Positions 13,039 to 24,759 of a stretch of DNA of 64,000 bases are shown here, piece after piece; position 1 is the first letter of the stretch; the number at the start of each line of letters is the position of its first letter. The notes below the pieces were generated by a model that was not told the origin of the DNA, made no database searches, and was given only the letters and a program-made list of their open reading frames with translations. The stretch is from positions 62,342,501 through 62,406,500 of the forward strand of contig NC_133394.1 in the NCBI RefSeq assembly GCF_047511655.1. Direction: 5' to 3'. The translations under genes and the position numbers were made by a program. This DNA is from Castor canadensis. Its lineage: Eukaryota; Chordata; Mammalia; Rodentia; Castoridae.

Positions 13039-13404
13039 TGTTACTGTCTGAATGTGTCCCCCAAATTCAGGTGTTAGAAACTTAATGCCCAAATGCAGCA
13101 CTGTTGGGAGGTGGGACCTTATGGGAGGTGTTTATGGCACAAGGACTCTGTCAGCATGAATGGATTAATGCTGTTGTGTAAGGGGCTTGTTATTTGGTTC
13201 CCTCCTCTGCTCTTTGGCCATGTGAGAACATAGCATCTCTTCAATATGGAGGATGTGGTATTTCAGGTACAATTGGAGGAGATGAGAGAGTGGGTGGGTT
13301 CCAACCTGCAGTGCCTTGATCTTAGACGTCCCAGCCTTCAGAATAATGAGAAATAAATTTCTAGCATGATATTTTGTTATGGCATTCCAAGCAGAATAAG
13401 ATAG
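13039..13404 (+). repeat. MLT1-like solo LTR (ERVL-MaLR)
   Basis: The element starts with TG in 'tgttactgtctgaatgtgtcccccaaattcaggtg'. It then carries 'gggaggtgggacctta', 'gcatgaatggattaatgctg', 'ccatgtgagaacatagcatc', 'gccttgatcttagac', 'cccagccttcagaataatgagaaataaatttc' and 'ttgttatggcattccaagcagaataagatag'. These blocks and their order match the MLT1-type LTR of the MaLR group, including the polyadenylation-signal-like 'aataaa'. No internal region or second LTR is visible, so this looks like a solo LTR, and no TSD is obvious. It is an old copy with no coding capacity. Confidence 0.75.
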
Positions 13405-13561
13405 TGGATATTTTTTAGCACAACCATCTTAAACTCATATTTTTTCCAATTTGATTTCTTTTGATAGAGTACCAAAACACACTGTAAAGAAAGTACTTTA
13501 CTGTTCTCTGTCTTTGTAAATCTCCTTGTTGTAAACCCAAGCTTTAAAAGACAAGGTTGTT

Positions 13562-13785
13562 AGCCAGGTTCTAGTAGCTCACATCTATAATCCTAGCTAT
13601 TTGAGAGGCTGAGATCAGGAGAATCACTGCTCAAAGCCAATCCAAGTAAATAATTCTCCAGAACCCACTTCCAAAATAACCAGGGGAAAATGGACTAGAA
13701 GTGGGTCTCAAGATATAGAGTTTCTGATTGCCTGCTTTGCTAGTGTAAAGTCCTAAATTCAAACCCCAGTCCCACCAAAAAAGGA
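13562..13785 (+). repeat. Composite B1/ID-like SINE
   Basis: The 7SL-like left part reads 'tagctcacatctataatcctagctatttgagaggctgagatcagg'. It is followed by a middle second 7SL-like piece ('aataaccaggggaaaatgg'). A tRNA-like right part ends in 'cctaaattcaaaccccagtccc' and an A-rich tail. The copy is diverged. Confidence 0.75.
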
Positions 13786-13899
13786 CAACATTGTTTTTTT
13801 GAACTTATTTTTGAAAGCACAGTCTTTCCACTGTCATATATTTCAAAGGTGTATTTCCAAGAATCAGTAGGGTATACAGTTAAGCAGAACTATCTCATT

Positions 13900-14045
13900 T
13901 GTAACTGGGAAGCATTAAGCAAATTAATCTCTGTGTTTACCAGGTTCCCTGTTGGGATAATAATACCTACTCTATAGAAAGATGTTGAGGATTAAATAAA
14001 ATGAATGCAAAACTCCTAGAATAGTTAATCAGAAAATGTTGACTT
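13900..14045 (+). repeat. MIR SINE
   Basis: The core order 'ttaagcaaattaatctctgtgtttaccaggttccctgttgggataataatacctactc', then 'gatgttgaggattaaataaaatgaatg' and 'actcctagaatag', closely follows MIR. This is one of the best-preserved ancient repeats in the window. Confidence 0.75.
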
Positions 14046-14234
14046 TTTACATGTTGAACTCACTTTATCAAATTTTGCCCATTTGTAAGCATTTTTGGGA
14101 ACTTTTTTTTAACTTATGATTTATTCCTTTTTTTAGGATCTATGCCATTTTATCTGTAACTCTCTACCATACTTGTTTTATTACTTGATATTCTAGTTAT
14201 TTGAGATTTTTTTAATTCACACTTTATAGGATCT

Positions 14235-14335
14235 TTTAAACTTCTTGAAGTCAGGGGCAGATTTTACTTATTTGTGTATCTTTGCAGTGACTTAAATAGA
14301 CTAGAAATACTCAATTAAAATTTTCAGAATTAAAT
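14235..14335 (+). repeat. L2-like ancient LINE 3' end
   Basis: The blocks 'cttgaagtcaggggcagattttacttatttgtgtatctttgcagtg' and 'actcaattaaaattttcagaattaaa' follow the L2 3' end (dispersed 'gagggcagggac...tgtatcccc...ctcaataaat'). Confidence 0.5.
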
Positions 14336-17300
14336 TTGCTTTCTTGAGTCATCATATCATCAACTTTATGGTAGTTTCCTCAAGAGACATTATACAACCC
14401 AGTAAATGTCTTTAAAATTCATGGAAAGGTCTTAGTTGCATTTTTTCCATCCCTTTGATCCTTCTTCAGTGTTTAAAAATAAACTTAAAGATTTAGCTTG
14501 AACCACTGAGATTCAAGAGCACACATGAATCAGTTTCATCTTGAATTCGTAATAGCAAATGTCTTTCTGCATTAATTTCAAATGGTGTAGATTTATAACT
14601 CAACACAGTTTTCTTTAATCAGGCATTTCTGATGATTGGCAAGATGGTATGATAGTAAACTCTTACTTTATTTTTACTTCACAGATACACTTTAATTTAC
14701 TCATCTCACAGGAATGTTGTCTTCCTCACTCAATATGGTAGTTATTTTTGTCCATATAACACAAAATCTGCCTCAACTCTGGTGAAAAGAGTATACAAAT
14801 TATCTTGACAATAACAAAATGACTATTTCAGAATGGAAGAAAGAAAGCAGCTAAAACAGTCATTTATGGCAGTGAAATTCTAATAAAGAATACAGAAACA
14901 AAGTACACTTCTTTCTTTTTTTGGTGCTGACTGTTGAGGTCTACCACTGATACAGTTGGATACCAGGAACCCTTTAAAATGTCTTTTCTTTAAGCTTAAG
15001 TTAGTCAGAATTAATTTTTTTGGATTAAAAAAAACAGAGATTTCCTTTTGAAATTACCTTCAATGTTATGCTTCCTATACACAAATGGATGTCATACTTG
15101 ATTTTTTTTCTTGGTTCTGGTACTTGAAGACAAGTCTTATTCTTCTTTTCCTTGTTCCATCATTGGCTTCTGCTGAACATAAGCCAATTGCTCAAAGAAA
15201 GGCTTTTACTATTACTGTTCTAAAACAGAGATACCTAAGAATGAAGAGGAGTAGTGGAATTCATGACCTAGAGACAATGTGATTCAGGAACTTGCAGGAA
15301 AATGCTTAGGCACCAGGTCAGAAGCAGAGAGTTTGGGGAAGGTTGTGTGTTGATGTCCTTCTAGGAGCAAGTACTGTAAAAACATACAAGAGACCATAAT
15401 GTGGTTTTCTAAAAGTCTTTTTAAAATCTGAATGATTTGAGGAAAAATCTGTTTACCTCTACACAAGTCAGTTTAGTGAGTTATGAAATTTCTATACTGC
15501 ATGAATGATCTATTTCAGAAGGAAACCTGTTTCTCTATGGGTACTTTGTTGCCAGTTTAGAATATTCATGGTTTCTGAACAGCCCATAATGCAAAGATCT
15601 GTTGCTTGATTGGCCTTCTTTTGACAGTCTCTCCTTTATTTGCAGTTTATGTGTGAAATTCATACTGTAGATTTTCTTGAACTCCTACTCAGTGTGCTCC
15701 CACTGTCTTAAGTATTGAAAGCTTTTACATTTTCACAAGAGATGCTTATTGGCTAGCCTCTCCATACATCAATTCCTAGAAGACTCAAAAAGCTTAATAA
15801 ATGAGTTTCTGAGAAACTCCCCTTGTAGGAACTCAGGTTGGAGTTCTGGACTTACACACAGGTGTTGATGCCAATACATTTGAGACAGTTCAACTCTTAA
15901 TGTCCTTTTAGAAAATTGGTAGCTGCCAAAAAGTTTTGGGGATCAGCAGTATAGGTCTTTCCCCATAAGTGCATTAGAGTTTAATGAGTGCAAATCTCAA
16001 AATCAAATTATTTAATAAATGCAGATTATCAGGTATGAGGAAAACAGTTATCTACAACCTCTTCTAAGAGTTTGAAAACATTTCAGTTATCAGTCTTTTT
16101 TAAGTACCCTGAAGTCCATCTTGCAGAAAGTTTTACTTGAAGCAACTCTAATAATATTCTGGAGTTTAGATTTGGTTAAACTTAGAACTAGCATCAGGAA
16201 AACACACTTTTCTACATCATTGCAACTTCCAATCAAGGGCAAAAGGTGTCTCTAAAACTTTTGACAACCCATGATTTTTAATATTATTAATGTTACTAGT
16301 GAAAACCTATTTTCAGTATGCATCATGCTAGTAAGTAAGCCTTATTTCCTAATAAATTCTTTTCTTGTGTTCATTATTTTAGTTAGAAAAAATCTAGCAC
16401 TGATTAAATAAAGAAGCATAATAGCTATTTTTGAAGTATGGTCTTTAGATACGATGTAGATGGCCTTCCCTGGGATGTGAGTTATTAAGATAATGGATTT
16501 AGTCTAGGGTGTAGCTTGAGCTAAATAACATATACATAATATCACACCATCTATATTGAGGTAAATTAAAGAAAGAGCTACATTTGTTATTCTGTAATTT
16601 TTCGAGAATATAAATATCCATGGTTTAAGAAATTCAGGCTCAGAGATTCCAGGATGTAAGACTAGAATTAGTTACATTTTAGCCATATTGAGACTTAGGG
16701 AAGCAGAAACTGCTGTCAAATGCTGGCTCCATAATTTCTGACTCTACTTGGAAAGAGGATGGAGGAAACTTGTATCTAATCAGTGTTTGTTTGCATAATA
16801 GGCTGCTTTTTTTCTTGGATGTTACTAAGTTAAATGGCTTTAGATGTGATATTATGGAAGACTTGCTCTGGTATTTTCACTGGGCATATTTTTAAACTAT
16901 AGTCTTTAAAAAAGTTGAGATTGCATGTATTTTTAAAAAATAATTTATCTGTAATACATACAAGGCATTTATGTCATATTTCAAAAATTTTGATTATTTG
17001 ATTGTTCTAATATACAGGAGAGAGAGAATTATTTAGTGAATAGAAAGATTTATTGCAGAATCTGATTTGAGCTCTACAAACTACAGTAAGGCTGTGAAAA
17101 TTCCTTTGCTATACATTAAACCCTAGTGTATACTAAGTGTAATAGTATGCCAGACCTAATAAATAAATTTATGGTCTAATAAAAAAGCATGGTTTTATAT
17201 TTATAATATTTTCCTAAGAAGTTAATGTATTGAAATGTAACACAATAATCAAAGTATTGCCACCACATACACCATGAGACAATTATAATTTTCAAATATG

Positions 17301-18989
17301 ATTTCTGAAAGTCATTTACCAAGCTATCCTAACCACCGTAAGATTTCACTTTTTCATCAATAAAAGTATGATTGTCTCCTTGAAGGATAATTGTGTTGTA
17401 AATCATCTGATGATGAAAGGATCTATGGAAAAACTCCAAGTTCTTTCTTAGGCTGAAAATTACAGCAACATTTTTTAAACATATGATTGTCAATTTGTGT
17501 TTTTATATAAATGCTCTTGCCCTAAAATGTTTATTCTTTTCTGTTCTTTAGAAACTGAGGTCATTTGTTCTTTGTCTCAAAAGCTTATCCCATATTGCAA
17601 AATGGCTTAAAGCTATTATGTGGGCCCTTGAGCTTAAGGAAGAAATAGATTTCAGGATTACTATCACATGGAAAAGAATGCATAAAGTCATCCTGAAGAA
17701 AATATAATGAGAAAGAGTAGGTCTTTTTCATTATAGGAATGCCAGCCCTTTGGATAGAGGCAGAAAAGGAGTTCACAGTAAGGGAGAAGGGAAATTGAAT
17801 AGAAATTTGAATATTATGTCATCTTGGGTACTGGAGGGAGGAGATTAGTGAGCAGTCAAGTATATGAAGCATTGTTTTACATTTCTGGTTAAGTCAGATA
17901 AAGTTGAAAAAAGACATTGGTTCCATTATCAGTGGATAAATTTAAAGGTAGTATTTGTATCTTAAGCCATCAAAGAAATATAGAATTAATAAGATAAAGA
18001 AACTGAATTCTTAAGGTAGGTAAACCTTTTCTAGATTATCACAGGTCAGGGCCACTGGCCCTAAATCTTAAGAAGTGATTGTGTGTATATAAAACAGCTA
18101 TTGATGGGAACATACAAGAGTTTTACTTTTTACTTTATTTTAGATATCTTTCAAAGCACTGAAAAAATTCCAATTGCTGCATAAGTTAAAATAGGATAAT
18201 CTCTGAAAGGTATCCACTGGAGGAAGGCTTGTGTTATCCTTTTTGAGACCAGTAAACACAAAGCCAGTTTAAAGAACATAGAGAGGCCAAAAGGAGAGAC
18301 TGAATACATTTTATTCTTTTTAGAAGGTTGGCTATGGAGAGAAGGAAGATGGATTTTGTGGTAGCAGGAAGAAAATATTTACCCTTACTGTTTTGACCCA
18401 GGAAAAGCTTTTACAATTATTATTAGGAAGCTAAGAATCTGAGAATATTTAAAACACATATCATAAAGTACAGTTTTAGATTTGTAGAGGCTGAGTAAAT
18501 GCTGAGAACAGTAGAGGGTGGTAGCTCAGAGTTCCACATCCCCCACCCCACCCTACAAGTTTTCTTAGTTATTAACATCACACATTGATGTGTTATGTTT
18601 GTTGAGATTCATAAACCAAAACTGGCATGTCATCATTAGCCAAAGTTCATAATTATACTAAGGTTTATTTATTTTTATTTTGTAGTTCTATAACTTGAGA
18701 AAAATGCATAATGTCAAACATATAGCACAACAGTTTCAAACAGAATATCTACCATTCCAAAATACCCTATGATTCACCTATTCATCCTTTTCCCCCCTAC
18801 AGATTCCAGGAAAAAAATCCATTGTTACAGTGCCTAAGACTTTTATGGATTCTTCAGTACAATTAAGTAAGCTCTCAGATCTTTTTAATGTTTATTTCAC
18901 ATTAAGCATTCTTATTCTGTTTTTTAGGCTCCAAAACTATATTACTTTTGTCCCTTCTTACTTTATTGTGAAATTCTGTCTTTATGCTG
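14336..18989. other. Long unique AT-rich stretch, no gene seen
   Basis: I found no conserved coding frame, RNA gene or recognisable transposable element over about 4.6 kb. Short open frames occur on both strands (15085-15282 +, 15284-15466 -, 17585-17776 -) without motifs. This is the largest unexplained unique block in the window, consistent with intron or intergenic DNA. Confidence 0.45.
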
Positions 18990-19090
18990 TTACAGTATTT
19001 TTTCTCAAGGCTGGGCTTGAGCTGTGAACTTCCTGCCTTAGCCTACTGTGTGCTAGGATTACAAATGTGTGACACCGTGCCCAACTTATA
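18990..19090 (-). repeat. B1-like SINE fragment
   Basis: The plus strand reads 'ctcaaggctgggcttgagctgtgaacttcctgcc', 'tgtgctaggattacaaatgtgtgacaccgtgcccaac'. This is the reverse complement of a 7SL-derived monomer. Confidence 0.7.
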
Positions 19091-19348
19091 GTAAGGCTTT
19101 TGAGATATTGAAATAGGATGTTTTCAAAATCTACTCATAAAACGTTCCTCTTGAATTCAGATGATATGCTAAACCCATATACTGTGATAAGAATACTTAC
19201 TATGACAATTTAAATGTATAAAATCTAAATATAACTAATGAACTTCATGTATTTTGTCACTTATTTTATTAATTAGTTATTTTTATGAATGGAGAATATT
19301 TTCATGACAACAAGCAAATTAACTTTGATGATAAAATTATTAAATCAA

Positions 19349-19621
19349 TAAGATTGAGGACTCCAGATGCACATAGTTTATGTGCTAATCCCAATTTGCC
19401 TCTTGCCAGCCATGAGTAGCCATTGTTTCTCATCTATGAGGTAGGGTTGATAACAATGTCATCTACATACACAACACTTGGACACTTAGTAAATACACAT
19501 GAAGCTCATAAAATGACTGTGACTCAGGACATGGACAGATGCGTTTACTATTCCTACTCCAATGTAGCATTGTCTCAATATGCCAAAGACAGAGGAAGCC
19601 AGAGTCATCATCACCATCTCA
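19349..19621 (+). repeat. Arm 1 of a 273-bp inverted duplication
   Basis: This arm matches the reverse complement of 21117-21388 over nearly its full length, from 'aagattgaggact' to 'tcatcaccatctca'. I estimate roughly 90-95% identity by eye. The first half has MIR-like blocks ('tttctcatctatgaggtagggttgataacaatg'), so the ancestral unit may contain an ancient MIR. Two independent MIR copies would be far more diverged than this, so the pair looks like a later inverted duplication. The open frames over both arms, including a run of histidine codons, are shadows of shared sequence, not evidence of a gene. Confidence 0.8.
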
Positions 19622-20771
19622 TGTTGGGATATAAGGGAGTATTTAGAATTAAGCCACAATTCTAGTGGCATCCGCATTCTATATATTACTTTTAAACATT
19701 TTCAAAACTTGTTGCCTAACTAGTTATTACCTTCATGAGAAAAATGTGTGTCTTTATCACAACTCTAAATGAGGCAGAGCCAATAATAAGATTAGAAATT
19801 TGCGTATTCCACACATGTCTGATGAGAGCACTAAGTTTTATGTTATATGTATTTAAAAGGTGTCAGGACTCATGGGTGTCACACTAAATTACTTGTATTT
19901 TTTCTTCCAACAATTAATGGTAGATAATCTGGAGAGTCCGTTACACACCATTTTTAAAGCTAGTAAAGTTTCATCAAACCTTAAAAGAACATATTTTGGT
20001 TTGTTCTTATGGAATTCTTATTAAAATATTCATCTGATTATCATCTATATGCTTAGGCACTTGCTGGCACGATGTGTGACACAGTTAGTTCCGAACTTTC
20101 AGTTTTTCCAACTGTTGTGCCAAAACTATTTTAAAATGGCACCTGAAGGCTGGCATAGCTTAATATGTTCCATTGGGCTTACTTGGTAAAAGATGAGTTC
20201 ATGTTTCCAAGGCTGTCCTATGATTTCTGTTTTTAGATCATTTTGTTACGAACATTTAAAATTTACACAATTACCAATTCTAACAAGAATACAAATGTTA
20301 AAATCTGAGGGCTTTTGGCTTTACAAATGAAAGTAAAATACATAAAGTGAAAGTTCTGACTTTACATTGTTGAAATAGTTTTTTCTCCAATTTTCAGAAA
20401 GCAGGTTTGAGATTAATCAATCTATTTTGGATAAAATTTCTAATTTTTACCATTGCAAGTTAGAATATATGTGAATATAATACAAACCAATTTGCAACTT
20501 TCTGTTTTTCAATGTACCTATTTTTTATAATTTCAAGAAATAACTCACAAAAGAACTCCTTATATGAGGTCTGAAATTACATAACAAGCCACTTGATTTT
20601 CTCACTACTTTGAAACACTAGTGGTTTAATTAACATGGTGGGCTGCATGGCTTTTTAAAAACAGATTTCTTGTTCCTCAAATAGTCTGTTCATTTTAAAA
20701 GATCAGGTTATTGATATTTTTCAAGAGTTGTAGATAGAAGAATAGGGTGAAGACAATGTCAATATGAAAAC
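19622..20771. other. Spacer between inverted arms, no gene
   Basis: AT-rich unique-looking DNA forming most of the spacer between the two inverted arms. Nothing coding was recognised. Confidence 0.45.
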
Positions 20772-21075
20772 GTAGCCAGGCATGGTGGCACATGCTTGTA
20801 ATATTGGTTACTTAAGAGAGAGAGAGATAGGGCAGATGGTGGTTTGAGGCCATTTAGGCAAACAATCTCAACAAACAACCTTGGTGTGGTGGTGGTCACT
20901 TATGACCCTACCTATTCTGGAGACATAAGTAGGAGGATCAAGGTCCAAGGCTGGCCCTGGGAAAAAATGTGAGACCCTTTTTGAAAAATAACTAAAGCAA
21001 AAGGGCTGTGGCTCAAGTAGGAGAGCACCTGTCTAGATATGCACGGAGTTCAAACCTCAGTACCACTGAAATATT
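20772..21075 (+). repeat. Trimeric composite SINE
   Basis: Two successive 7SL-like units are visible. The first starts 'gccaggcatggtggcacatgcttgtaat'. The second starts 'cttggtgtggtggtggtcacttatgaccc' and contains 'agtaggaggatcaaggtccaaggctggccc' and 'gtgagaccc'. A tRNA-like unit follows ('gggctgtggctcaagtaggagagcacctgtctag', 'ggagttcaaacctcagtacc'). The same three-unit order appears inverted at 24258-24562. It ends only about 40 bases before arm 2 of the inverted duplication. Confidence 0.75.
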
Positions 21076-21116
21076 AATAATAATAACAATGAGAGTAATG
21101 TTCAGTTGGAAACAAC

Positions 21117-21388
21117 TGAGATGGTGATGATGACTCTGGCTTCCTCTGTCTCTGGCATATTGAGACAATGCTACATTGGAGTAGGAATAGTAAATGCATC
21201 TCTCCATGTCCTGAGTCACAGCCATTTTATAAGCTTCATGTGTATTTACTAACTGTCCAAGTGTTCTGTAGGTAGATGACATTGTTATCAACCCTACCTC
21301 ATAGATGAGAAACAATGACTAGTCATGGCTGGCAAGAGGCAAGTTGGGCTTAGCACATAAACTATGTGTCTCCTGAGTCCTCAATCTT
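21117..21388 (-). repeat. Arm 2 of a 273-bp inverted duplication
   Basis: Reverse-complement partner of 19349-19621. Similarity stops sharply on both sides: outward of 'caatctt' at the right, and inward of 'tgagatggtgatgatgac' at the left. The arms are separated by about 1.5 kb, so a long stem with a loop is possible in single strands. Confidence 0.8.
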
Positions 21389-21939
21389 GTCCACTCCTCT
21401 AAACTGTGGCTACTGAAAGAGCATTCTCCAGAGTAATATGAGAGAAATTAAAGAAAAGCAGAAGTGGAAAAGAACGGAAAAAGTCAAAATGAGCATAGTA
21501 ACCCTGATAGAACAAGAATCTCTTTTCTCAGTATTTCTTTATCTGCCATTTATTCCTCCACTTCATCTTCTCCCTCAGAATTCCTCACTGGTGGCTGGGG
21601 AAACCCACTTGCTGTGGTTATGGACCTAACCCATTCTCAACCCTTTTTTGAATGTTCTCTCTACTGCCTTGCTGTCCTTTTGACTTGGCTGGTGACAGTG
21701 CTTTCTAAAGTTGTTTATGATGTCCTTCACCTGCCATGGGGCCAGGAATGGGATCATTATCCTTGTTCACCATTGTCATTTCCAGGCAATACTTCTGTTC
21801 TTTTGTGGGTTATAGTACCTAGCTATATTCACACATTCCTCTCTTTATTGCTGCATCCACCCATTTCCTATTATTCCGACAAATTGACTGATGTATGAGT
21901 GACTTCCTTACATTAAAAAAGCCTCTTCAAATAGACAGT
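21389..21939. other. No gene confirmed
   Basis: This stretch is pyrimidine-rich on the plus strand and holds two overlapping plus frames (up to 144 codons at 21464-21898). It has no recognisable domain, a hydrophobic composition typical of C/T-rich DNA, and no splice context that convinces. It could be an old L2 interior on the plus strand. Confidence 0.35.
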
Positions 21940-22103
21940 TAGCAAAAAAAATTTTTTTTCTTGTTGTTTTTTTTTTTCAATTTTCTTTTATTATACATAT
22001 GTGCATACAAGGCTTGGTTCATTTCTCGCCCCTTCCCCCACCCCCTCCCTTACCACCCACTCCGCCCCCTCTCTCTCCCCCACCTCAATATAGCAAAAAA
22101 AAT
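21940..22103 (-). mobile_element. L1-G: 138-bp young L1 tail with TSD
   Basis: A perfect 13-bp TSD, 'tagcaaaaaaaat', lies at 21940-21952 and 22091-22103. It flanks 138 bp matching only the last part of the young L1 3' UTR on the minus strand: the C-rich plus-strand block 'cccccaccccctcccttacc' and 'tattatacatatgtgcatacaagg' next to the T-run. No coding sequence is included. It is an extreme 5' truncation of the same subfamily as L1-A, L1-B and L1-C. Confidence 0.9.
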
Positions 22104-23059
22104 GAAAAAGGGTTTATTGACTCTAAATAGAAGATGAGAAATTTAGCAATCCTCTTACTGCCCCTCTCCCTTACTTACCCTATTTCTGATTTTGCTGTTT
22201 GGCTAACAGAATCCTCAATGTCCATCACCTTGATTTTCTGCCTCTGTGTCCAGGATCATTGTGTCCCTCTTCTCCTTATGTCAGGTGGCTCAGCCATTTA
22301 TCTCCCTAAGGATGCTCTTCATACCCACTCTAGTTTCACACTATTGGCCTTTGTCTATGAATTCACCTTCAGAGCAATCACCCTTTCTTTAGAGAAGGCC
22401 ATGTAAATTCTGTGCACCGGGCCAGGACACACCACATGGACTCAATGCAAAAAGTTTGGTTTGGAGTGAGTTTCAGAGTGTCACAGACAGTCTCTGTCCC
22501 AGCCCAAGGAAAAAGGGCCAGGCAAAAACAAAGAGCAAGAGCTGAAAGATTGGCTTGTTCTCTGATACAGTGATCATCACATCAATGTATTTTTAAAAGA
22601 GGTAGGGAATATAAACTGTATTTACTAAAAGGTGTGCTATACGCAATACTTAAATAAATAATTTCAAGAGTCTAAGATTTCAATCATTCACTCTATTATT
22701 TAAGTCTTCAAATTAAGGAACTCCTTCATGAAAAAATAGTTGGGTGGGGTTTTGGTAATCTTTAAAGTACCAAATCTCTCTGGGAGTCTTGTGTTCATTT
22801 ATTCTTTTCTGCTGCTATTGACCACCAAGACTCTTCCTTGTATTTTTCTTCCAGAAATATTGTTTGGGGCTACAACGCAATTCACAGACATTGCTTCAGC
22901 TACATTAGAAAATAAGAATTTTATTTAAAATAGTCAGCTTCCTGAATTATCTCTTTGAAAAACAAGATGTTAACATAATTTTCTAAATATAAGACCTCAA
23001 AATAGTCATATAAGGGAGAAGAATATGGTTTGGAGAAAATTTAGAGGTTAACACAGGAA
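22104..23059. other. No gene recognised
   Basis: Unique-looking. The C/T-rich plus strand gives an open frame of 90 codons at 22134-22406 that lacks motifs. The part around 22420-22560 is less AT-rich and unassigned. Confidence 0.4.
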
Positions 23060-23275
23060 AGTAGTAAAAAATTTTATTGTAAATTTTTTATTGTTATACT
23101 CGGGGTACATTATGACATTTGTGAAAGTTCTTACCATAATATCATATTTGAATTCACCCACTCGCCCATTTTCCTTTATCACTCCCTCTACTCCTGGAAC
23201 AGTTTCAACAGGTCTCATTTTTCCATTTTCACACATGAGTATGAGCATATTCCCTCTCCTACACCCTATTGTAAC
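23060..23275 (-). repeat. Old L1 3'-end fragment (copy 3 of 5)
   Basis: This copy has the same layout as 2425-2650 but is better preserved. The plus strand reads 'ttattgttatactcggggtacattatgacatttgtgaaag', a pyrimidine-rich middle, then 'ggaacagtttcaacaggtctca' and 'cattttcacacatgagta'. Confidence 0.65.
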
Positions 23276-24149
23276 TTTTTAATTACAAAAGCATCCCATA
23301 TACTTACATGTATTTAATTTTTTAGGTCACAAAGTATTTTGACAAAGCAAGATTTTCTCTGAATTTATAGTCTAATTTGGCTTTATAAAATATTAATTTC
23401 TTTTTAAATCAATTTTTAATCCTAAGAAACATTTACTCTCTAATCTCTTTGGTATAAGACTTTTCCATTTTAAATGACTCATTATTAGGTTTTGATTAAT
23501 TGAATTTGATTTAAAAGATCAAGTACCAAAGAAGTTATATAATCTGTAATATTACATAATCTTTTAATAATAAAGCACTTTTCTTTCATATAGTCATAAT
23601 TAAATGACTCAATAAATTGTCATAAATTCTAAACTTATGTCACTTACCCATCATCTCAAATCTCTTAAGTAGCTTCTTAGCAAAGATAAATGATAAGTTG
23701 CAGCATGACTCATTTTATTGTTTTGCATTGCAAACTTAGAAATGAATCTACCTTCAGGATTATTTTCCTCTTATGAATAGGACAAAATACCTCCAAACAC
23801 TGGAGAGATTTATGAATGAGTTGGTGCATGGAGGCCCTTGCTATCAGTTCCTATCCCTGACCTGTGAAAATGTCTTTAGGCTAAAACATTTGTCTCTTTT
23901 GTGAATGTAATATTCTTTTTATTTTAGAAAATAATCATATATTTCAAGGGTCTAGTTCACCTATCCTGTTGTCTATTAGATATTTCCTATTGAATATATA
24001 ACATTTCAAGGCAGAGGCTCAATTCTGACTGAGCTTTCTCAAACTGAAGATGCTACCATTATAAAGCAACAATAACAGCAAATATGAAATATGTGAGTTA
24101 AGTAGATTGTAAATATTTTGATTGCAGATGGAAAATGATTATGAAAGCA
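23276..24149. other. AT-rich, no gene or repeat recognised
   Basis: Only short open frames. Nothing matches a family I know. Confidence 0.45.
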
Positions 24150-24256
24150 GATTGTTAAATATATATATATAAATATATATATTTATATGTATATATATAT
24201 ATAATATATACATATACATAAATATATACATATTTATATACATATATATATGTATA
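24150..24256. repeat. (TA)n / (TATACA)n simple repeat
   Basis: About 100 bp of alternating TA with 'catatat' variants. It is self-complementary and could extrude or slip. Confidence 0.9.
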
Positions 24257-24257
24257 A

Positions 24258-24562
24258 AAGCTGCAGTTCTATGGTTTGAGCTCTGGCAAGTGTTAGCTAG
24301 GCATGTGCTCTTCTATTTGAGCCACAACGTTAGACTTTTTCCTCCAGTTATTTTGATCAGGTTTCTCTTTTTTGCCTGGATTGGTCTGGACTACCATCCT
24401 CCTATTTATGCTTTACACCATAGCTGGGATGACAGGTGTGCACCTATCTATTGGTTGAGATGGGATCTTACAAACTCTTTGCCTGGTCTGGCCTTAGATC
24501 TCAATCCTCAAATCTCAGCCTCCCAAGTATCTAGCATTTCAGATGTGAGCCACTGGTGGATA
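24258..24562 (-). repeat. Trimeric composite SINE
   Basis: On the minus strand there are three units in order. A 7SL-like unit ('agtggctcacatctgaaatgctagatacttgggagg') comes first. A second 7SL-like unit follows ('ggtgcacacctgtcatcccagctatgg', 'aggaggatggtagtccag'). The third is a tRNA-like unit ('ttgtggctcaaatagaagagcacatgcctagc', ending 'agctcaaaccatagaac'). It matches the architecture of 20772-21075 in opposite orientation. Confidence 0.8.
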
Positions 24563-24759
24563 CCTAGGTAAGTTTTTGTATGTTTGTTTGTTTGCTTTGT
24601 TTGGTTTTTTAATTGGCAATTGCCTAGCTACAGAAAAAGCCTAGACTCTTGAAGCTATTTGTGGGGGCATTAAATACACATATTTCATAGCTCTTTAGTT
24701 ATTGCACATTAATATTTTATTTCCTGTATCCCTTTCTGTTTGATACAGAATCACACTCT
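24563..24759. other. Short unique stretch left of L1-D
   Basis: No gene. Its right end, 'tcacactctttt' (24751-24762), may be one copy of the L1-D target duplication. Confidence 0.4.

Noticed and set aside
13039..13404. Part of a complete endogenous retrovirus
   Set aside because: No second LTR, primer-binding site or gag/pol-like frame is visible nearby. It reads as a solo, old MaLR-type LTR.
19423..19665. Open frame with a His-His-His-His run, conserved in a second copy at 21013-21315 on the other strand
   Set aside because: The conservation is explained by the inverted DNA duplication. There is no start context, domain or codon-position bias in the differences that would argue for a protein.
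21464..21898. 144-codon plus-strand frame
   Set aside because: It has a hydrophobic and Ser/Pro-rich composition typical of C/T-rich DNA, with no domain, no overlapping homologous copy and an alternative frame open in the same place.
24150..24256. Replication origin or matrix attachment site in the TA-rich tract
   Set aside because: AT-richness alone does not support this. Simple repeat expansion suffices.
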